DNA from: Isotricha intestinalis
Lineage: Eukaryota; Ciliophora; Litostomatea; Vestibuliferida; Isotrichidae
DNA: 22,176 nt
Direction: 5' to 3'
NCBI GenBank assembly: GCA_023807065.1
Contig: JAJJLU010000706.1
Span: forward strand, 1 to 22,176
How positions within the stretch are numbered: position 1 is the stretch's first letter; each line of letters starts with the position of its first letter. Position numbers and translations under genes: made by a program. Below are positions 1 to 9,442 of the stretch, piece by piece. The notes under the pieces were generated by a model that saw only the letters and a program-made list of their open reading frames with translations, was not told the origin of the DNA and did not search any database.

Positions 1-24
1 CAATCCCCAATCCCCAATCCCCAA
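1..24. repeat. Telomeric repeat (CCCCAAT)n, left chromosome end
   Basis: The first 24 bases are a perfect 7-bp tandem repeat: CAAT, then CCCCAAT twice, then CCCCAA. The phase breaks at base 25, where A replaces the expected T. The C-rich strand reads 5' to 3' inward from the left end, the expected orientation for a left telomere; the G-strand unit would be ATTGGGG. It resembles ciliate G4 telomeres (TTGGGG in Tetrahymena) with one extra base. Only about three units are present, so the end is probably trimmed by assembly. Confidence 0.85.
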
Positions 25-296
25 AACTTTTTTTGACAAAAAAATATCATATTATAATATATATATATTTTAATAAATAAACGTAAATTTAAAAAGAATA
101 ATCTAATTATTCAAAAAAATAAATTAATCAATAAATAATTAAACTAATTCTCTATTATACTAAAAAAAAAATAAATAAAAAATTTTAAAATTTCCAAAAT
201 AAAATATTAATTTTCAAACATTAAAAAAATCTAAAAAAAAAAGATAAAAAAAAAGAAAACCAAACAAAATCGCATTACCCAAAAAAAATAATATAT
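25..296. other. Short subtelomeric spacer, no gene seen
   Basis: About 270 bp of almost pure A/T between the telomere repeat and the stop codon of the first gene. It is rich in A-runs and short TA alternations (for example around 50-70). No reading frame, tandem array or structured RNA is apparent. Such a short gap between telomere and gene is typical of compact ciliate macronuclear chromosomes. Confidence 0.6.
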
Positions 297-1613
297 TTAA
301 CTATCATAAATAGGATCATCATCTTGTTCATTACATACACCAGGAGTGACAATAAAATCAATATTATTTCTATTAAAACTAAGAGTTTTAGGTTGATTTC
401 TAGGATGATAATAAGCAGGACCAGGAACTTTAAATTCATATTCATTCTTTTTCCATCTGGGAGAAGATAATTCGAATAAATCTGGTTTTTGAGGTTTATG
501 TAATATTTTATGAATATATTCCATTCCTTGATCATTTGATAATCCTCCATTTGCCATGATATAATTTTCATTCTTACTATCACTTCTTTTAATATTATCT
601 TTCATAAATGTTTTATTTCTTAATTTATATAAATCTTTTTTTGTTATAGCTAAAGGATTATTAAATCCTGATTTTATACTTTGTAAAAAATCAAAATCTG
701 AATTCTGTTGTAAAGTATTATATATTTTCCCTTTTTTATCCATTAATTTAAATTTAGCATCTTCTGGATTTTGTTTAGTTTTAATTTCATATTTTTCTAA
801 CATATCAACTTTCTTTTTATGAGGTTCTTTAAAAAAATAACTTTGAGTTTGTGGTTTATTCTTTTCATTAATATCAATATAATATTCATCTTTATAATAT
901 TTTCCAGGTCCAGGAAAATTAACTTCTTTCATTTTAAAAAACTTAGGAACAGTACTTTTAAAAACAGCATCTTCTTTTTTTTCTTTAATATTATTATTAT
1001 TATAATTCCAAAGAGCATCAAAAGTATTATAAATAGGATTATAACTTCCAGGTCCAGGGAAATCTTTTTTAACTTTTAAACTTTGAGTTTTCTTATTATT
1101 ATATAAGCTTTTAGCTAATAATTTTTTATTAATATCATGAACAATAGTTTTAGTTTCTTGAGGTTGATATTGTCCAGGTCCAGGAGCATATTTACTATAA
1201 TATAAATTAGAATCATTAAATCTTTCACTTTGAGAAATAAATCCATTTCCAAAACCTTTACTTGAATAAAATGATGTATTTGTTCTTGTAAAATCTAAAT
1301 CTTGACTTACATTATATGATCCTGGACCTGGATTATTTTTTTCATTATTAAATTTAGGGAAAAATCTCTCTGTTTGAGTCGAAAATCCTATTTTAGATAA
1401 TCCCTTTTTATCCTCTACTAAGGTCTTCTCAATTTGACGAGGAATACTACCCAAATTTTCCTTATTATATGCTGTCCAGTTTGGACCTCGAAATAATTTC
1501 CCTTTTGGTGTTGTTTTACGAAATAAATTCTCGTTTATATCATTTAAGTTTTCTAAGGTCACTATATTCGAATTTATTGATATGTTGGATTTGGAGCGTT
1601 TCAGCTCTGACAT
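297..1613 (-). CDS. Sperm-tail PG-rich repeat (STPGR/SHIPPO-like) axonemal protein
   Basis: A 438-residue protein with five spaced Pro-Gly motifs: PGPGSY at residues 95-100, PGPGQY at 144-149, PGPGSY at 187-192, PGPGKY at 234-239 and a weaker VPGPAYY at about 397-402. These match the sperm-tail PG-rich repeat found in ODF3/SHIPPO-type and other microtubule-associated proteins of cilia and flagella. Between repeats the sequence is Lys/Asn-rich with no membrane segment or signal peptide, fitting a structural axonemal or cortical microtubule protein. The start MSELKRSKSN follows an A/T-rich leader and the stop is TAA. It is transcribed toward the telomere and is divergent from the next gene across about 160 bp. 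The family is clear; the exact orthologue is not. Confidence 0.8.
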   Translation of the reverse strand: MSELKRSKSNISINSNIVTLENLNDINENLFRKTTPKGKLFRGPNWTAYNKENLGSIPRQIEKTLVEDKKGLSKIGFSTQTERFFPKFNNEKNNPGPGSYNVSQDLDFTRTNTSFYSSKGFGNGFISQSERFNDSNLYYSKYAPGPGQYQPQETKTIVHDINKKLLAKSLYNNKKTQSLKVKKDFPGPGSYNPIYNTFDALWNYNNNNIKEKKEDAVFKSTVPKFFKMKEVNFPGPGKYYKDEYYIDINEKNKPQTQSYFFKEPHKKKVDMLEKYEIKTKQNPEDAKFKLMDKKGKIYNTLQQNSDFDFLQSIKSGFNNPLAITKKDLYKLRNKTFMKDNIKRSDSKNENYIMANGGLSNDQGMEYIHKILHKPQKPDLFELSSPRWKKNEYEFKVPGPAYYHPRNQPKTLSFNRNNIDFIVTPGVCNEQDDDPIYDS

Positions 1614-1771
1614 TTTTTTATTTTTTGGTTTTTTTTAATATTTTATTTTTTTGGGTTTTTTATTTTTGATTTTAAAAATGTTTTGAATAATATTATATTA
1701 TTTTTGGTTAAAGTTCAGATTTTCTTTTTTTGTTTAAATTTTATTTTTTTTATTTTATAATTAAATATAAA

Positions 1772-3112
1772 ATGTCATATCATTTCCTTCCATTAATTTT
1801 CATCACTTTATTTAATTTTTCATATTCTCAAAATATTGTAACAGCATGGCATTATGATAAAGTATTAATGTATATACATAAAAACATTCAAAATTACTTT
1901 GAAAATGAATTTCTAGAAACAATAAAAGAAATATCAATAAAAGGAAAAAAAGAAGGAGATATAGAAATAACAGAAATAAAACCAACATCAACATCATTAA
2001 CAACTGCAGATTCATATGGTAATTTAAATTCAGGATTATTTCTTTATACTCCAAATAAATTAAATATTAATTATGATATAAATTATAAAAATAAAGAAGA
2101 AGCAAAAACAGCAACAATGGAATTAAGTATATATGATCTTAAAATTAATATTAATTCATCAAATACTGTTATTGAAATAAAAGATAAAGATTTTGTTATT
2201 TATGATGTAGATAAATCAATTTTAGACACATTTAAAAGATTAGTAATAAATGCTTTTGATGATAATTCAGTTATGACAAATTATTCAGAAAAAATTAATA
2301 TTATAAATTACTATAAAGAATTAATGAAACAACATAAAAGTTTTTCTTATCAATCAAGTAAACTTTTAGGTCATAAAAATGTAGAAATTCCTTTAAATAG
2401 ATATATTAATTTTTGTTACGAAAAAGATTTAAAATTTGAAAATGCAATGTGTTATTTTTCAGGAGAATTAAATGGAGAAGATTTAGAAGATAAAAGAAAA
2501 GATCCTTTAATTTTTGAAAATTTTATAGAAGCAAATGATAATTATCATATGTTTATAAATAGAAAATTATTTAATGATGTTATGGATTATGTAGTTAAAG
2601 AAAATGTCAAAAATATTTATAAAAAAGGTTCTACTAGTATTAAATTACCTTATGAATTTACTTCAAAATATTTAAAAGAAATATTTGATTTTTCTTTTGA
2701 AAAAGATGATGCAAGTTTTAGTGTTGAAGTTCAAGTGAAAAATATTATTTTCAATGAAAAAGATTACCATTTACTTTCTTTAAATAATGTTATTATGTTA
2801 GAGGGTTTAAGTGAAAATATTACTTTTTCAAATGATTTCAATTTTAAAGTAGATAAAAAAATTATTCAATCCACAAAATTTGATATTTGTGTAAGTGAAA
2901 TTAATGTTAAAGAAGTTAAAAGCGAAGGAACTATTAAAATTAAAGATGAAAATAAAATTAAAGAATGGATTAATAAATCTTTTAATGTAGAATCTTATCC
3001 TCTTTGTTTAAGTGATAATGGAATTACTTTAAGAGATTATTTTAGTTATTTAACAAATGTTACAATCGGTGAAAAAGGTGTTTTTATTCAAGGAATGCAT
3101 TTATATCAATAA
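1772..3112 (+). CDS. Secreted protein, possibly BPI/LBP-like lipid-binding (TULIP fold)
   Basis: A 446-residue protein. The ATG at 1772 is preferred over an upstream in-frame TTG at 1730, because it places a classic signal peptide (MSYHFLPLIFITLFNFSYS) at the N-terminus and is preceded by an A-rich leader. The mature part is soluble, with alternating short beta-like stretches such as residues 115-130, several Asn-glycosylation sequons and a few cysteines (about residues 215 and 227, two more near the end). Length, secretion and repeated amphipathic strand pattern resemble the two-domain BPI/LBP/CETP family, but no diagnostic motif was matched, so this is a guess. It ends with three different stop codons in a row (TAA TAG TGA). 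It is convergent with the peptidase gene, 136 bp apart. Confidence 0.6.
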   Translation: MSYHFLPLIFITLFNFSYSQNIVTAWHYDKVLMYIHKNIQNYFENEFLETIKEISIKGKKEGDIEITEIKPTSTSLTTADSYGNLNSGLFLYTPNKLNINYDINYKNKEEAKTATMELSIYDLKININSSNTVIEIKDKDFVIYDVDKSILDTFKRLVINAFDDNSVMTNYSEKINIINYYKELMKQHKSFSYQSSKLLGHKNVEIPLNRYINFCYEKDLKFENAMCYFSGELNGEDLEDKRKDPLIFENFIEANDNYHMFINRKLFNDVMDYVVKENVKNIYKKGSTSIKLPYEFTSKYLKEIFDFSFEKDDASFSVEVQVKNIIFNEKDYHLLSLNNVIMLEGLSENITFSNDFNFKVDKKIIQSTKFDICVSEINVKEVKSEGTIKIKDENKIKEWINKSFNVESYPLCLSDNGITLRDYFSYLTNVTIGEKGVFIQGMHLYQ

Positions 3113-3248
3113 TAGTGAAATTTAAATATTATTAAATATATAAAAAACAAAATAAAAAAAATCTTTTTTTTGATATGTTTTAATATAATTTAGATATTAA
3201 ATTAGGAATTTAAAATATTTAAATAGATTAATTATAAAAAGAAAAAGA

Positions 3249-5366
3249 TTAGTTTGGGATTAATTGAGAAGTTTGTTGAATAGATTCAGCATCCTCTTCT
3301 TTTTTTTTGCATTTTTTTATCATCAAAAAAATAAATAAAATAATTACAAGAACAGAAGAAACAATAATAATAATATATATAATAAGATTATCATTATTGT
3401 TTTTTGAAAAACAAGTATCAAATTTACATTTCTTTTCATAATAATCAAAATAATATTTATAATCACAATAATAAGGTTTACAAATTTGACTCCATTTGCC
3501 TTCATTATTACATTGAAAACCTCCATGAGCGAATTTATCATTTTTAAAAGAACATTTATCATTCTTTAAAAGTAAATTCAAATTATCAGGATTACATTCA
3601 TTTAAATATTTTTTAAAAATTCTTTTTCCTTCATTTACAAATTCTAAATATCTATCATCATTATATTTCCCATAAATATTACTTCTTTCATCAATTTTTT
3701 CAACAGTATATTCTCTTGGAATTTTTAAAGAAGATTGGTAACTATCATTATAAGAAGCACCAATAGGAATAGATAAAAAAAAACCAGCATTAAATAAATT
3801 TTCAATATCTTTATTATCTTTAATTTGAGTATATATTCCTAATACGACAATTGAAGGGGATTGACTAGCATTAAATTTTTCATTTTTTTTTTCATTTGTT
3901 GGGATTCCATTATAACCAACTATTATTCCATTTCCAGATTCTTGAATATCTTTAATAAAAAAACTTGTTGCACTATAAGAATAACCATCAGTAAATATTA
4001 TTATATCCGTAGGTTTTCTCTCTTTATATTTATATTTTTTTAAAGGTTCTTCAATTGAAGTATTTGAATTTATTAACAAAAATAAATCACTTCTATAAAT
4101 TTTGATTCCGTCTCCCAAATCATCAATATTTATTTCACTGGAAGATAAATTTTCTTTTTCACATGTTTTTATATTATATAATGGCATAAAGGGATCTATA
4201 ATTGTACTTATATTTTTATTTTTTCTAAAACTTGTTATTGGTTTAGTTTTTGAAGAATTAAAATTTAATATTTTTTGAAGGATTGTTGTGTAGTTGATTA
4301 GTCCTCCTGGATTTAATGATTCTATAATTATTATTGGATAATCATTTTTTGACATTTCTTCCATTATTTTACCAAAAACTTCAATAGTACTCAAATTTAA
4401 AAATAAAAATGAATTCTGATATATTACATTTACTTTATTTTCATTGTCAACTTTAAATTTTAAAAGATTATTATGATTTATATCCCAAGTTAAACCATTA
4501 TTTACATTATTAATATTATTAATTAAATTAAATTTTTCTTCTATTTCTATTAAATTTGGTGGTATCATTGAATTTTGAAGATAATTATTAATTTCTTTTT
4601 CAAAAAATAATTTATATTCTTTTGTTTGAATTTGGGCATAAATTATTTTATAATCATATTTTACAGTTGTATTATCTATAAATTTAATTTCTATATTCTT
4701 AAATTTTTCAGGATTAAAAGTATAAAATATTCCTCTTTGAATAGTATGAAGATTAAATGTAAATTGAGCATGTTCATCTTTAAAATATAAGAGAATAAAA
4801 TTTTGAACATAAGTAAAAGGATCTTCTTTATTTATTTCTAATATTTTCATACCTTCTTTTTCTTTAAATGATTGTATTAAACTTTCATTAAATACTTCAA
4901 TTATTTTTTGATTTTTTGATACATTATAATATAAATAATTTTCTGTTTTATTTGTACCCACATTAAATTCAATTGGGATTAAATAATTATATAAAATAAA
5001 ATTCAAATAATAAGTATTTAAATGGTTATCTTTTGATAATGAGAAAATCTTTCCAATAATATTAAGAAAATCCAAAAAATTTTCTATATTTGATGTGTTA
5101 ATTAAACTTAGTTCTTTTATTAAATCTATTGGTTCATTATAAAATTTTGAGGAATTAGTTAGATTTATATAAACATAGAAATCTGATAATACATTTTTTA
5201 AACTTAATATTAAAGAATCATATTTAGATTTATCAAATTTTTTTTTATTAATCTCATTAGCAAATTCATCTATTGACATAGAAATATAATTAACATGTTT
5301 TTGTGAATTAATTTGATGAAAAAAATATGTTACAAACAAAAATAAAACTTCAAAAAAAAACTTCAT
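3249..5366 (-). CDS. Membrane-anchored S41-like (C-terminal processing/tricorn-type) peptidase
   Basis: A 705-residue protein. Residues 1-22 form a signal peptide. The region around residues 365-500 resembles the S41 peptidase core: a hydrophobic strand ending in ESLNPGG (like the DLRGNGGG turn), then TDGYSYSATSFF with S465 aligning to the nucleophile of the SASASE motif, followed by GNGIIVGYNG. The lysine that follows the Gly-Glu-Pro motif in bacterial C-terminal processing peptidases is not evident here. Next comes a Cys-rich segment (about 590-655) with spaced Cys pairs, a single membrane helix (about 661-683) and a short basic tail with C and K clusters. The predicted topology is type I, with the peptidase outside the cell or in the lumen. 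It is divergent from the EF-hand gene across 165 bp. Whether it is active is uncertain. Confidence 0.7.
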   Translation of the reverse strand: MKFFFEVLFLFVTYFFHQINSQKHVNYISMSIDEFANEINKKKFDKSKYDSLILSLKNVLSDFYVYINLTNSSKFYNEPIDLIKELSLINTSNIENFLDFLNIIGKIFSLSKDNHLNTYYLNFILYNYLIPIEFNVGTNKTENYLYYNVSKNQKIIEVFNESLIQSFKEKEGMKILEINKEDPFTYVQNFILLYFKDEHAQFTFNLHTIQRGIFYTFNPEKFKNIEIKFIDNTTVKYDYKIIYAQIQTKEYKLFFEKEINNYLQNSMIPPNLIEIEEKFNLINNINNVNNGLTWDINHNNLLKFKVDNENKVNVIYQNSFLFLNLSTIEVFGKIMEEMSKNDYPIIIIESLNPGGLINYTTILQKILNFNSSKTKPITSFRKNKNISTIIDPFMPLYNIKTCEKENLSSSEINIDDLGDGIKIYRSDLFLLINSNTSIEEPLKKYKYKERKPTDIIIFTDGYSYSATSFFIKDIQESGNGIIVGYNGIPTNEKKNEKFNASQSPSIVVLGIYTQIKDNKDIENLFNAGFFLSIPIGASYNDSYQSSLKIPREYTVEKIDERSNIYGKYNDDRYLEFVNEGKRIFKKYLNECNPDNLNLLLKNDKCSFKNDKFAHGGFQCNNEGKWSQICKPYYCDYKYYFDYYEKKCKFDTCFSKNNNDNLIIYIIIIVSSVLVIILFIFLMIKKCKKKEEDAESIQQTSQLIPN

Positions 5367-5531
5367 TTTTTAAAAATAAAAAATATTGTTTTTTTGAATT
5401 TAAACAAACTTTTTTTTCTTTGTGTTATATTCTAAATAAATTTAAGTCAAAAATTTTTTAATTTTGATAATTAAATTAAATAATTATTGAAAATATTATA
5501 ATTTCTATCAAATAAAAATAAAAAAAAAATA

Positions 5532-5996
5532 ATGGAAGAATTAAGTGAAGAACAAATAGAAGAATTTAGAGAAGCATTTTCATTATTTGATCCGGATAAT
5601 AAAGGTTATATCCAAACAAAAGAATTAGGAACAGTTTTAAGAAGTCTTGGAATTCATGCAACAGATGAAGAAAAAAATGAATATATTGAAAAATATGATC
5701 AAGAACAAGAAGATAATATTTATTTTAATGATTTTCTTGAAATTGTAATCAAAAAAATTTCAGAGTCAAAACCTGAAGATGAATTATTAGAAGCTTTTAA
5801 TTTATTTGACACTGAAAAAAGACATGAGCTAGATATAGAACAATTTAAAGAAGAATTTAAAGAACATTTACCTGGAGTTTCTGAGAATGAAATTGCTGAT
5901 ATTTGTGATTTTTTAAAACATGAAAATGGTAATACTATAAATATTCAAGAAGCTGTTCAGAAATTAAGTCAAAAAGTTAAATCTCATTTGAATTAA
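5532..5996 (+). CDS. Calmodulin-like EF-hand protein with mostly degenerate calcium loops
   Basis: A 154-residue protein opening with the calmodulin/centrin signature [17 protein letters not shown]. Four EF-hand positions can be placed. Loop 1 (residues 20-31, [12 protein letters not shown]) has proper ligands and the final Glu. Loop 2 (56-67) has Asp at position 6 in place of Gly and ends in Asp. Loop 3 (93-104) ends in Gln and lacks the central Gly. Loop 4 (129-140) starts with Lys. Probably only the first hand binds calcium well. Length matches calmodulin (148) with a slightly longer tail. It is likely a calmodulin-like sensor or light-chain-type subunit rather than calmodulin itself. The start ATGG sits in an A-rich context. 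Confidence 0.85.
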   Translation: MEELSEEQIEEFREAFSLFDPDNKGYIQTKELGTVLRSLGIHATDEEKNEYIEKYDQEQEDNIYFNDFLEIVIKKISESKPEDELLEAFNLFDTEKRHELDIEQFKEEFKEHLPGVSENEIADICDFLKHENGNTINIQEAVQKLSQKVKSHLN

Positions 5997-6740
5997 AAAA
6001 AAAACATTTTTTTATGTGATAAAATTGCTTTAAATTTTTAAAAATTTAAACTATCATAATATTAATCCATATTTTAAATAAATATTTTTTATCAAAATAT
6101 ATACTAATAAAATCTTTACTTAATCATATATAAAATGAAGTTAATTCATTTATTTTATCACAAAATCAATATACTCCACACAAAAAAATTCAAAAATTTT
6201 TTTGATAAATTTATTTCATTGATGATAATAATTTTTAATCAACAATAATTATAATTATTTTAATCCATTCATTTTACTTCTGATGAAATCAATGATTGAT
6301 TAACAAATTAATGAAATCAAGAAAATAATTCAAATAGAATTCTGTTTTATGAAATAACATAACTTCAGCTTAAAAAAAGTAAAATGATTGACACAATATT
6401 TCAATTTTTAAAAACAAATTAATCTTTATTACTTTTTTTTGATTGTAATTCATTGTTTTTTATTTAAATAAAATACCTTAGTATACTATTTTTAACTTAG
6501 ATAATTGATAAATAAGTAATATTTTAAAAGAAATATAAATATAATAATAAAGAAATTAAAAATTGAATTTTTTAATAATTGTTTTAATGCTTATTCCAAT
6601 GAAAAATATCATTTTTTCTCTGTTTATAATTAATAAAAAAATATTCAAAAAATCAAAAAAATATAAACAAAATATCACAAAAAAAATTCATAATTATATA
6701 ATATATCAATAACAAAATTTCAACTATAAAAAACCTTGAT
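5997..6740. other. 744-bp spacer between convergent genes, no gene seen
   Basis: A/T-rich DNA between the 3' ends of the EF-hand and Cys-rich genes. I saw no reading frame over about 30 codons with protein-like composition and no tandem repeat. One minus-strand stretch (about 6250-6420) has fewer stops than its surroundings but no recognisable motif. Confidence 0.5.
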
Positions 6741-7409
6741 TTAAAAAACAATAAAAACCAAAAACAAAGAAAACCAAAATTCCAATTTTAAATATCTTTG
6801 AAAGCAATCAACAACAACTCCTTTATAACCTTGATTTTTCATATCTTTAACAGCTTGTTTTAAACTATCAATATCTTTCTTATTAGCAGCAAAGCACTTT
6901 TTAGCAGCACTTCCATCTTTTTCATCATAATTCATTAAACAACAAGAATCATAACTTCCAGATTCTTCAGGATTTAATTGATATTTACTACAAATTTCAG
7001 CATTAAGTGCATTTCCACCAGCACAATTTAAATAACCATAATTAATACATTTATTCATTTCTAAATTTTTAATAAGAGAAAATTTTTCTTTAATACCATC
7101 GAAATATGCTTGAAAAGTATAATTCATTGAAGTTTGTAAACATATTATTATTGAAGTTAATGGATATATCAATGTGTTATCTAAAGGAGTTAATGTTCCT
7201 GCGCAACATGTTTGACCAGTTGGAGGTGTCATTGACATACATTCTTCTACTGATCCAACCATTGCTCCTGATAATTCTAAAAATATTTGAGCTGTTGAAC
7301 CTGTTGCTGCATATGTTAATAATGCTTGTAAGTCTACATTACACGGAGTAGAAACTGATTTTATTTTTGTCAGGGAAATTTGGAAAATAATAATAGAGAG
7401 GATTAACAT
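6741..7409 (-). CDS. Secreted Cys-rich protein with hydrophobic C-terminus (possible GPI-anchored surface protein)
   Basis: A 222-residue protein. It starts with a hydrophobic leader (MLILSIIIFQISLT), consistent with a signal peptide. The mature region has about twelve cysteines, including two CC pairs (near residues 68 and 154), suggesting a disulphide-stabilised extracellular domain. It ends in an aromatic/aliphatic stretch (FWFSLFLVFIVF) with no following basic tail, as in a GPI-attachment signal; a single C-terminal membrane anchor is the alternative. It uses more Gly, Ala and Thr than its Asn/Lys-rich neighbours, in line with a surface protein. I do not recognise the family. It is convergent with the EF-hand gene, and its upstream side opens onto the 2.5-kb region without an intact gene. 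Confidence 0.7.
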   Translation of the reverse strand: MLILSIIIFQISLTKIKSVSTPCNVDLQALLTYAATGSTAQIFLELSGAMVGSVEECMSMTPPTGQTCCAGTLTPLDNTLIYPLTSIIICLQTSMNYTFQAYFDGIKEKFSLIKNLEMNKCINYGYLNCAGGNALNAEICSKYQLNPEESGSYDSCCLMNYDEKDGSAAKKCFAANKKDIDSLKQAVKDMKNQGYKGVVVDCFQRYLKLEFWFSLFLVFIVF

Positions 7410-8091
7410 TTTTTGTTGTTTTAAAATTTTTTATTTTTTTTTTGAACTTTTTAAGGGTTTTTAATATTATTTAATTGGTTTTTTTTTATTTTTTTTTTCA
7501 TACGTCATTAAGAATTTATTTATTTTTAATTTTTTTTTAATATTTTTTTTTATTAATTTATTTTATTTTTAAATATAATAAATAATAGGAAAATTTATAA
7601 TAAATAAGATAATTATTTATTTAAAAAAGATGAGGATTTATATATAAAATATTAATTAATTTAACATTATTATTTAATTTGTATATCAACTATTGGTTTT
7701 GACAAAAATTAAAAATTGAAATAATAAAAGAAATCCAATTGAATGTGTGCTTTCTATAAAAATGATATCAAAATACAATTCAAACTTAATTAAATTCATA
7801 AACTAATTTAAATATGTTAACAATCTTTTGGTTTATTTTCTTAAAAATAATGGTAATTTTTAGTATAATAAATTTTCCTCATATTTAAATTCAAAGGGTT
7901 CAAAAAAATAATTAAAATATATAAAAAGAAAAAAAATAAAAATAAAGTATTACATGTGAAAGAATTAAAAAAAAACAATTCTCAACTACCATATTAAGAC
8001 AAAATATAATATAAATCATTTGAACACATTTTAATATAATTAGTTTTATTCAAGGGAATCTCTTTTTCTCATAATTATATTAATTTCAAAA
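7410..8091. other. Spacer upstream of the Cys-rich gene, no clear gene
   Basis: About 680 bp. The first 150 bp are T-rich on the plus strand, as is usual just upstream of a minus-strand start here. Between about 7680 and 7910 one minus-strand frame has only three stops in roughly 75 codons, which could be another eroded coding remnant, but no motif was found and the plus strand is almost as open. Confidence 0.4.
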
Positions 8092-9055
8092 TTATTCTTT
8101 GAGACATTCTTTAATATTTGGATTGTCGAAATCTTTTTTACAATTCCAGACAAATGAATTTGACAACATTTAACAAGTTATATGATTTCAACCTCCATAT
8201 TTTAAAGTAATAATATTAAAATATGATATTCTTTAAATGTTAGATATTTTTATATTTTTCAAATAATTTTTCTATTTCTTCTTCATTTTTACATTTTTCT
8301 TTATTCTGCAAATCCTTACCACAATTTAAATAAAATTTATTTCCTTTTTCACATTTAACAAATAAACATTTTCATTTTTTACTGTATAACTTTCACACTT
8401 TTCATATAGTCTCTATCTTTATATTTTTATTTATTAATATTATGTTTCATAAAAATAATTTTTAGAATAATTTCTTTTGATAAATTTAAAGTTTCTGTTT
8501 TCATTAGAAAATTCATATAATATTTGAATTTTATAAATTTTTGATGTTTAATAAACAATTGTTATACCATTTACCACAAAAATGTATTAAACAATTTTTA
8601 TTTTTATTTTCTTGGAAACAAATTTCACAAAAATTTTTTATTTTGGAATTATTCATTTCAAAATGAATTAATTTCACTTTTTTCGTTGAAATATGCATTC
8701 GTTTTTCCTCTTTAAATATTTTTCATTTTATTTGATTTTATTTTTCTTTGAAGGATTAAATACATGTGAATATAATTAGTTACTTTTGATAAATAATAAA
8801 ATGATATAAATAGTTCACTAATTTGATTTACACTCAATAAAAACTTATTTTATTAATTCTTAATTATTTGATTATCATAACCTTCTTTTATGATATATTT
8901 ATAAAAAAAAATTCTAAAATATTTTCTAATTTTTTTTCTTTTCCAGCATTTAAAATTGTTACTTCATTTTTTTTATTAGAGTTGAAATTCTTTAAACTTC
9001 TTTATTATTATTTTTTTAAATTTTGTATTTTTTAAATTCGGAAATTAAAGAGATT
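8092..9055 (-). pseudogene. Decayed RBR-type (RING-IBR-RING) E3 ubiquitin ligase
   Basis: Three zinc-binding blocks appear in the right order on the minus strand, broken by stops and frame changes. A 55-codon piece (8698-8531) holds a RING1-like block CEIC...CLIHFCGKW. A piece at 8368-8240 reads like an IBR domain (VKCEKGNKFYLNCGKDLQ...C) with several expected Cys, His and Trp replaced. A last piece (about 8199-8092) matches the catalytic Rcat domain: GG-stop-NHITC, then WNC. The stop is TGA at 8188-8190, exactly where RBR ligases carry the catalytic cysteine; a TAA follows at 8170-8172. Further upstream, to about 9055, are pieces of coding-like sequence (such as NEVTILNAGKEKK) that may be the N-terminal part. 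RBR ligases transfer ubiquitin through a thioester on that cysteine, so this copy cannot work. The family call is strong for 8092-8698; the 5' limit is a guess. Confidence 0.8.
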
Positions 9056-9442
9056 ATTTAAAGACATTTATCATATTATATAGATTATTGAACTAGATTT
9101 TATATTTTTTATTATACTTTATATTTTAAATTGATTTTTTTTACTTATATGTTTTTATCAAAAAAAGAAAAAATAATTTCAAAATTAAAATAAATAAAAA
9201 GATTAATTTTAAATGAAATCATAATGATATAAATAATAATATTTCAATTAATATACTTTTCAAAGAAAAAATAATTAAGATATTTCTTTTATTTTTATAA
9301 ATTATCCTATTTAATAATAAATTATTATACCTTAATCTTTTTTTATTCGTAAAAATGTAAAAAAACAATTGATAAAAGAAATAATAAATTAAAAATTTAA
9401 CAAAAAATATATAAAATTGTTTTATTTCTAATTTGTTATTTA

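Noticed and set aside
819..1079. 86-codon plus-strand frame inside the PG-rich repeat gene
   Set aside because: Antisense shadow of a clear gene; poly-Phe/Ile composition. Other frames at 275-583, 1469-1669, 1812-2054, 3344-3562, 3861-4043, 7106-7351, 16678-17025, 18858-19058 and 21124-21309 are shadows for the same reason.
1730..1771. Start of the secreted-protein gene at the upstream TTG
   Set aside because: The ATG at 1772 gives a clean signal peptide and the A-rich start context seen at neighbouring genes; the upstream stretch codes for an unlikely Phe/Tyr/Lys string.
7680..7910. Possible fourth decayed coding region
   Set aside because: One minus-strand frame is fairly open, but no motif was found and the plus strand is similarly open, so the evidence is insufficient.
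8188..8190. TGA read as cysteine (Euplotes-type code)
   Set aside because: The TGA does fall on a conserved Cys, but the same block also has an in-frame TAA, lost zinc ligands and frame changes, while all intact genes use TGT/TGC for Cys and have no internal TGA.
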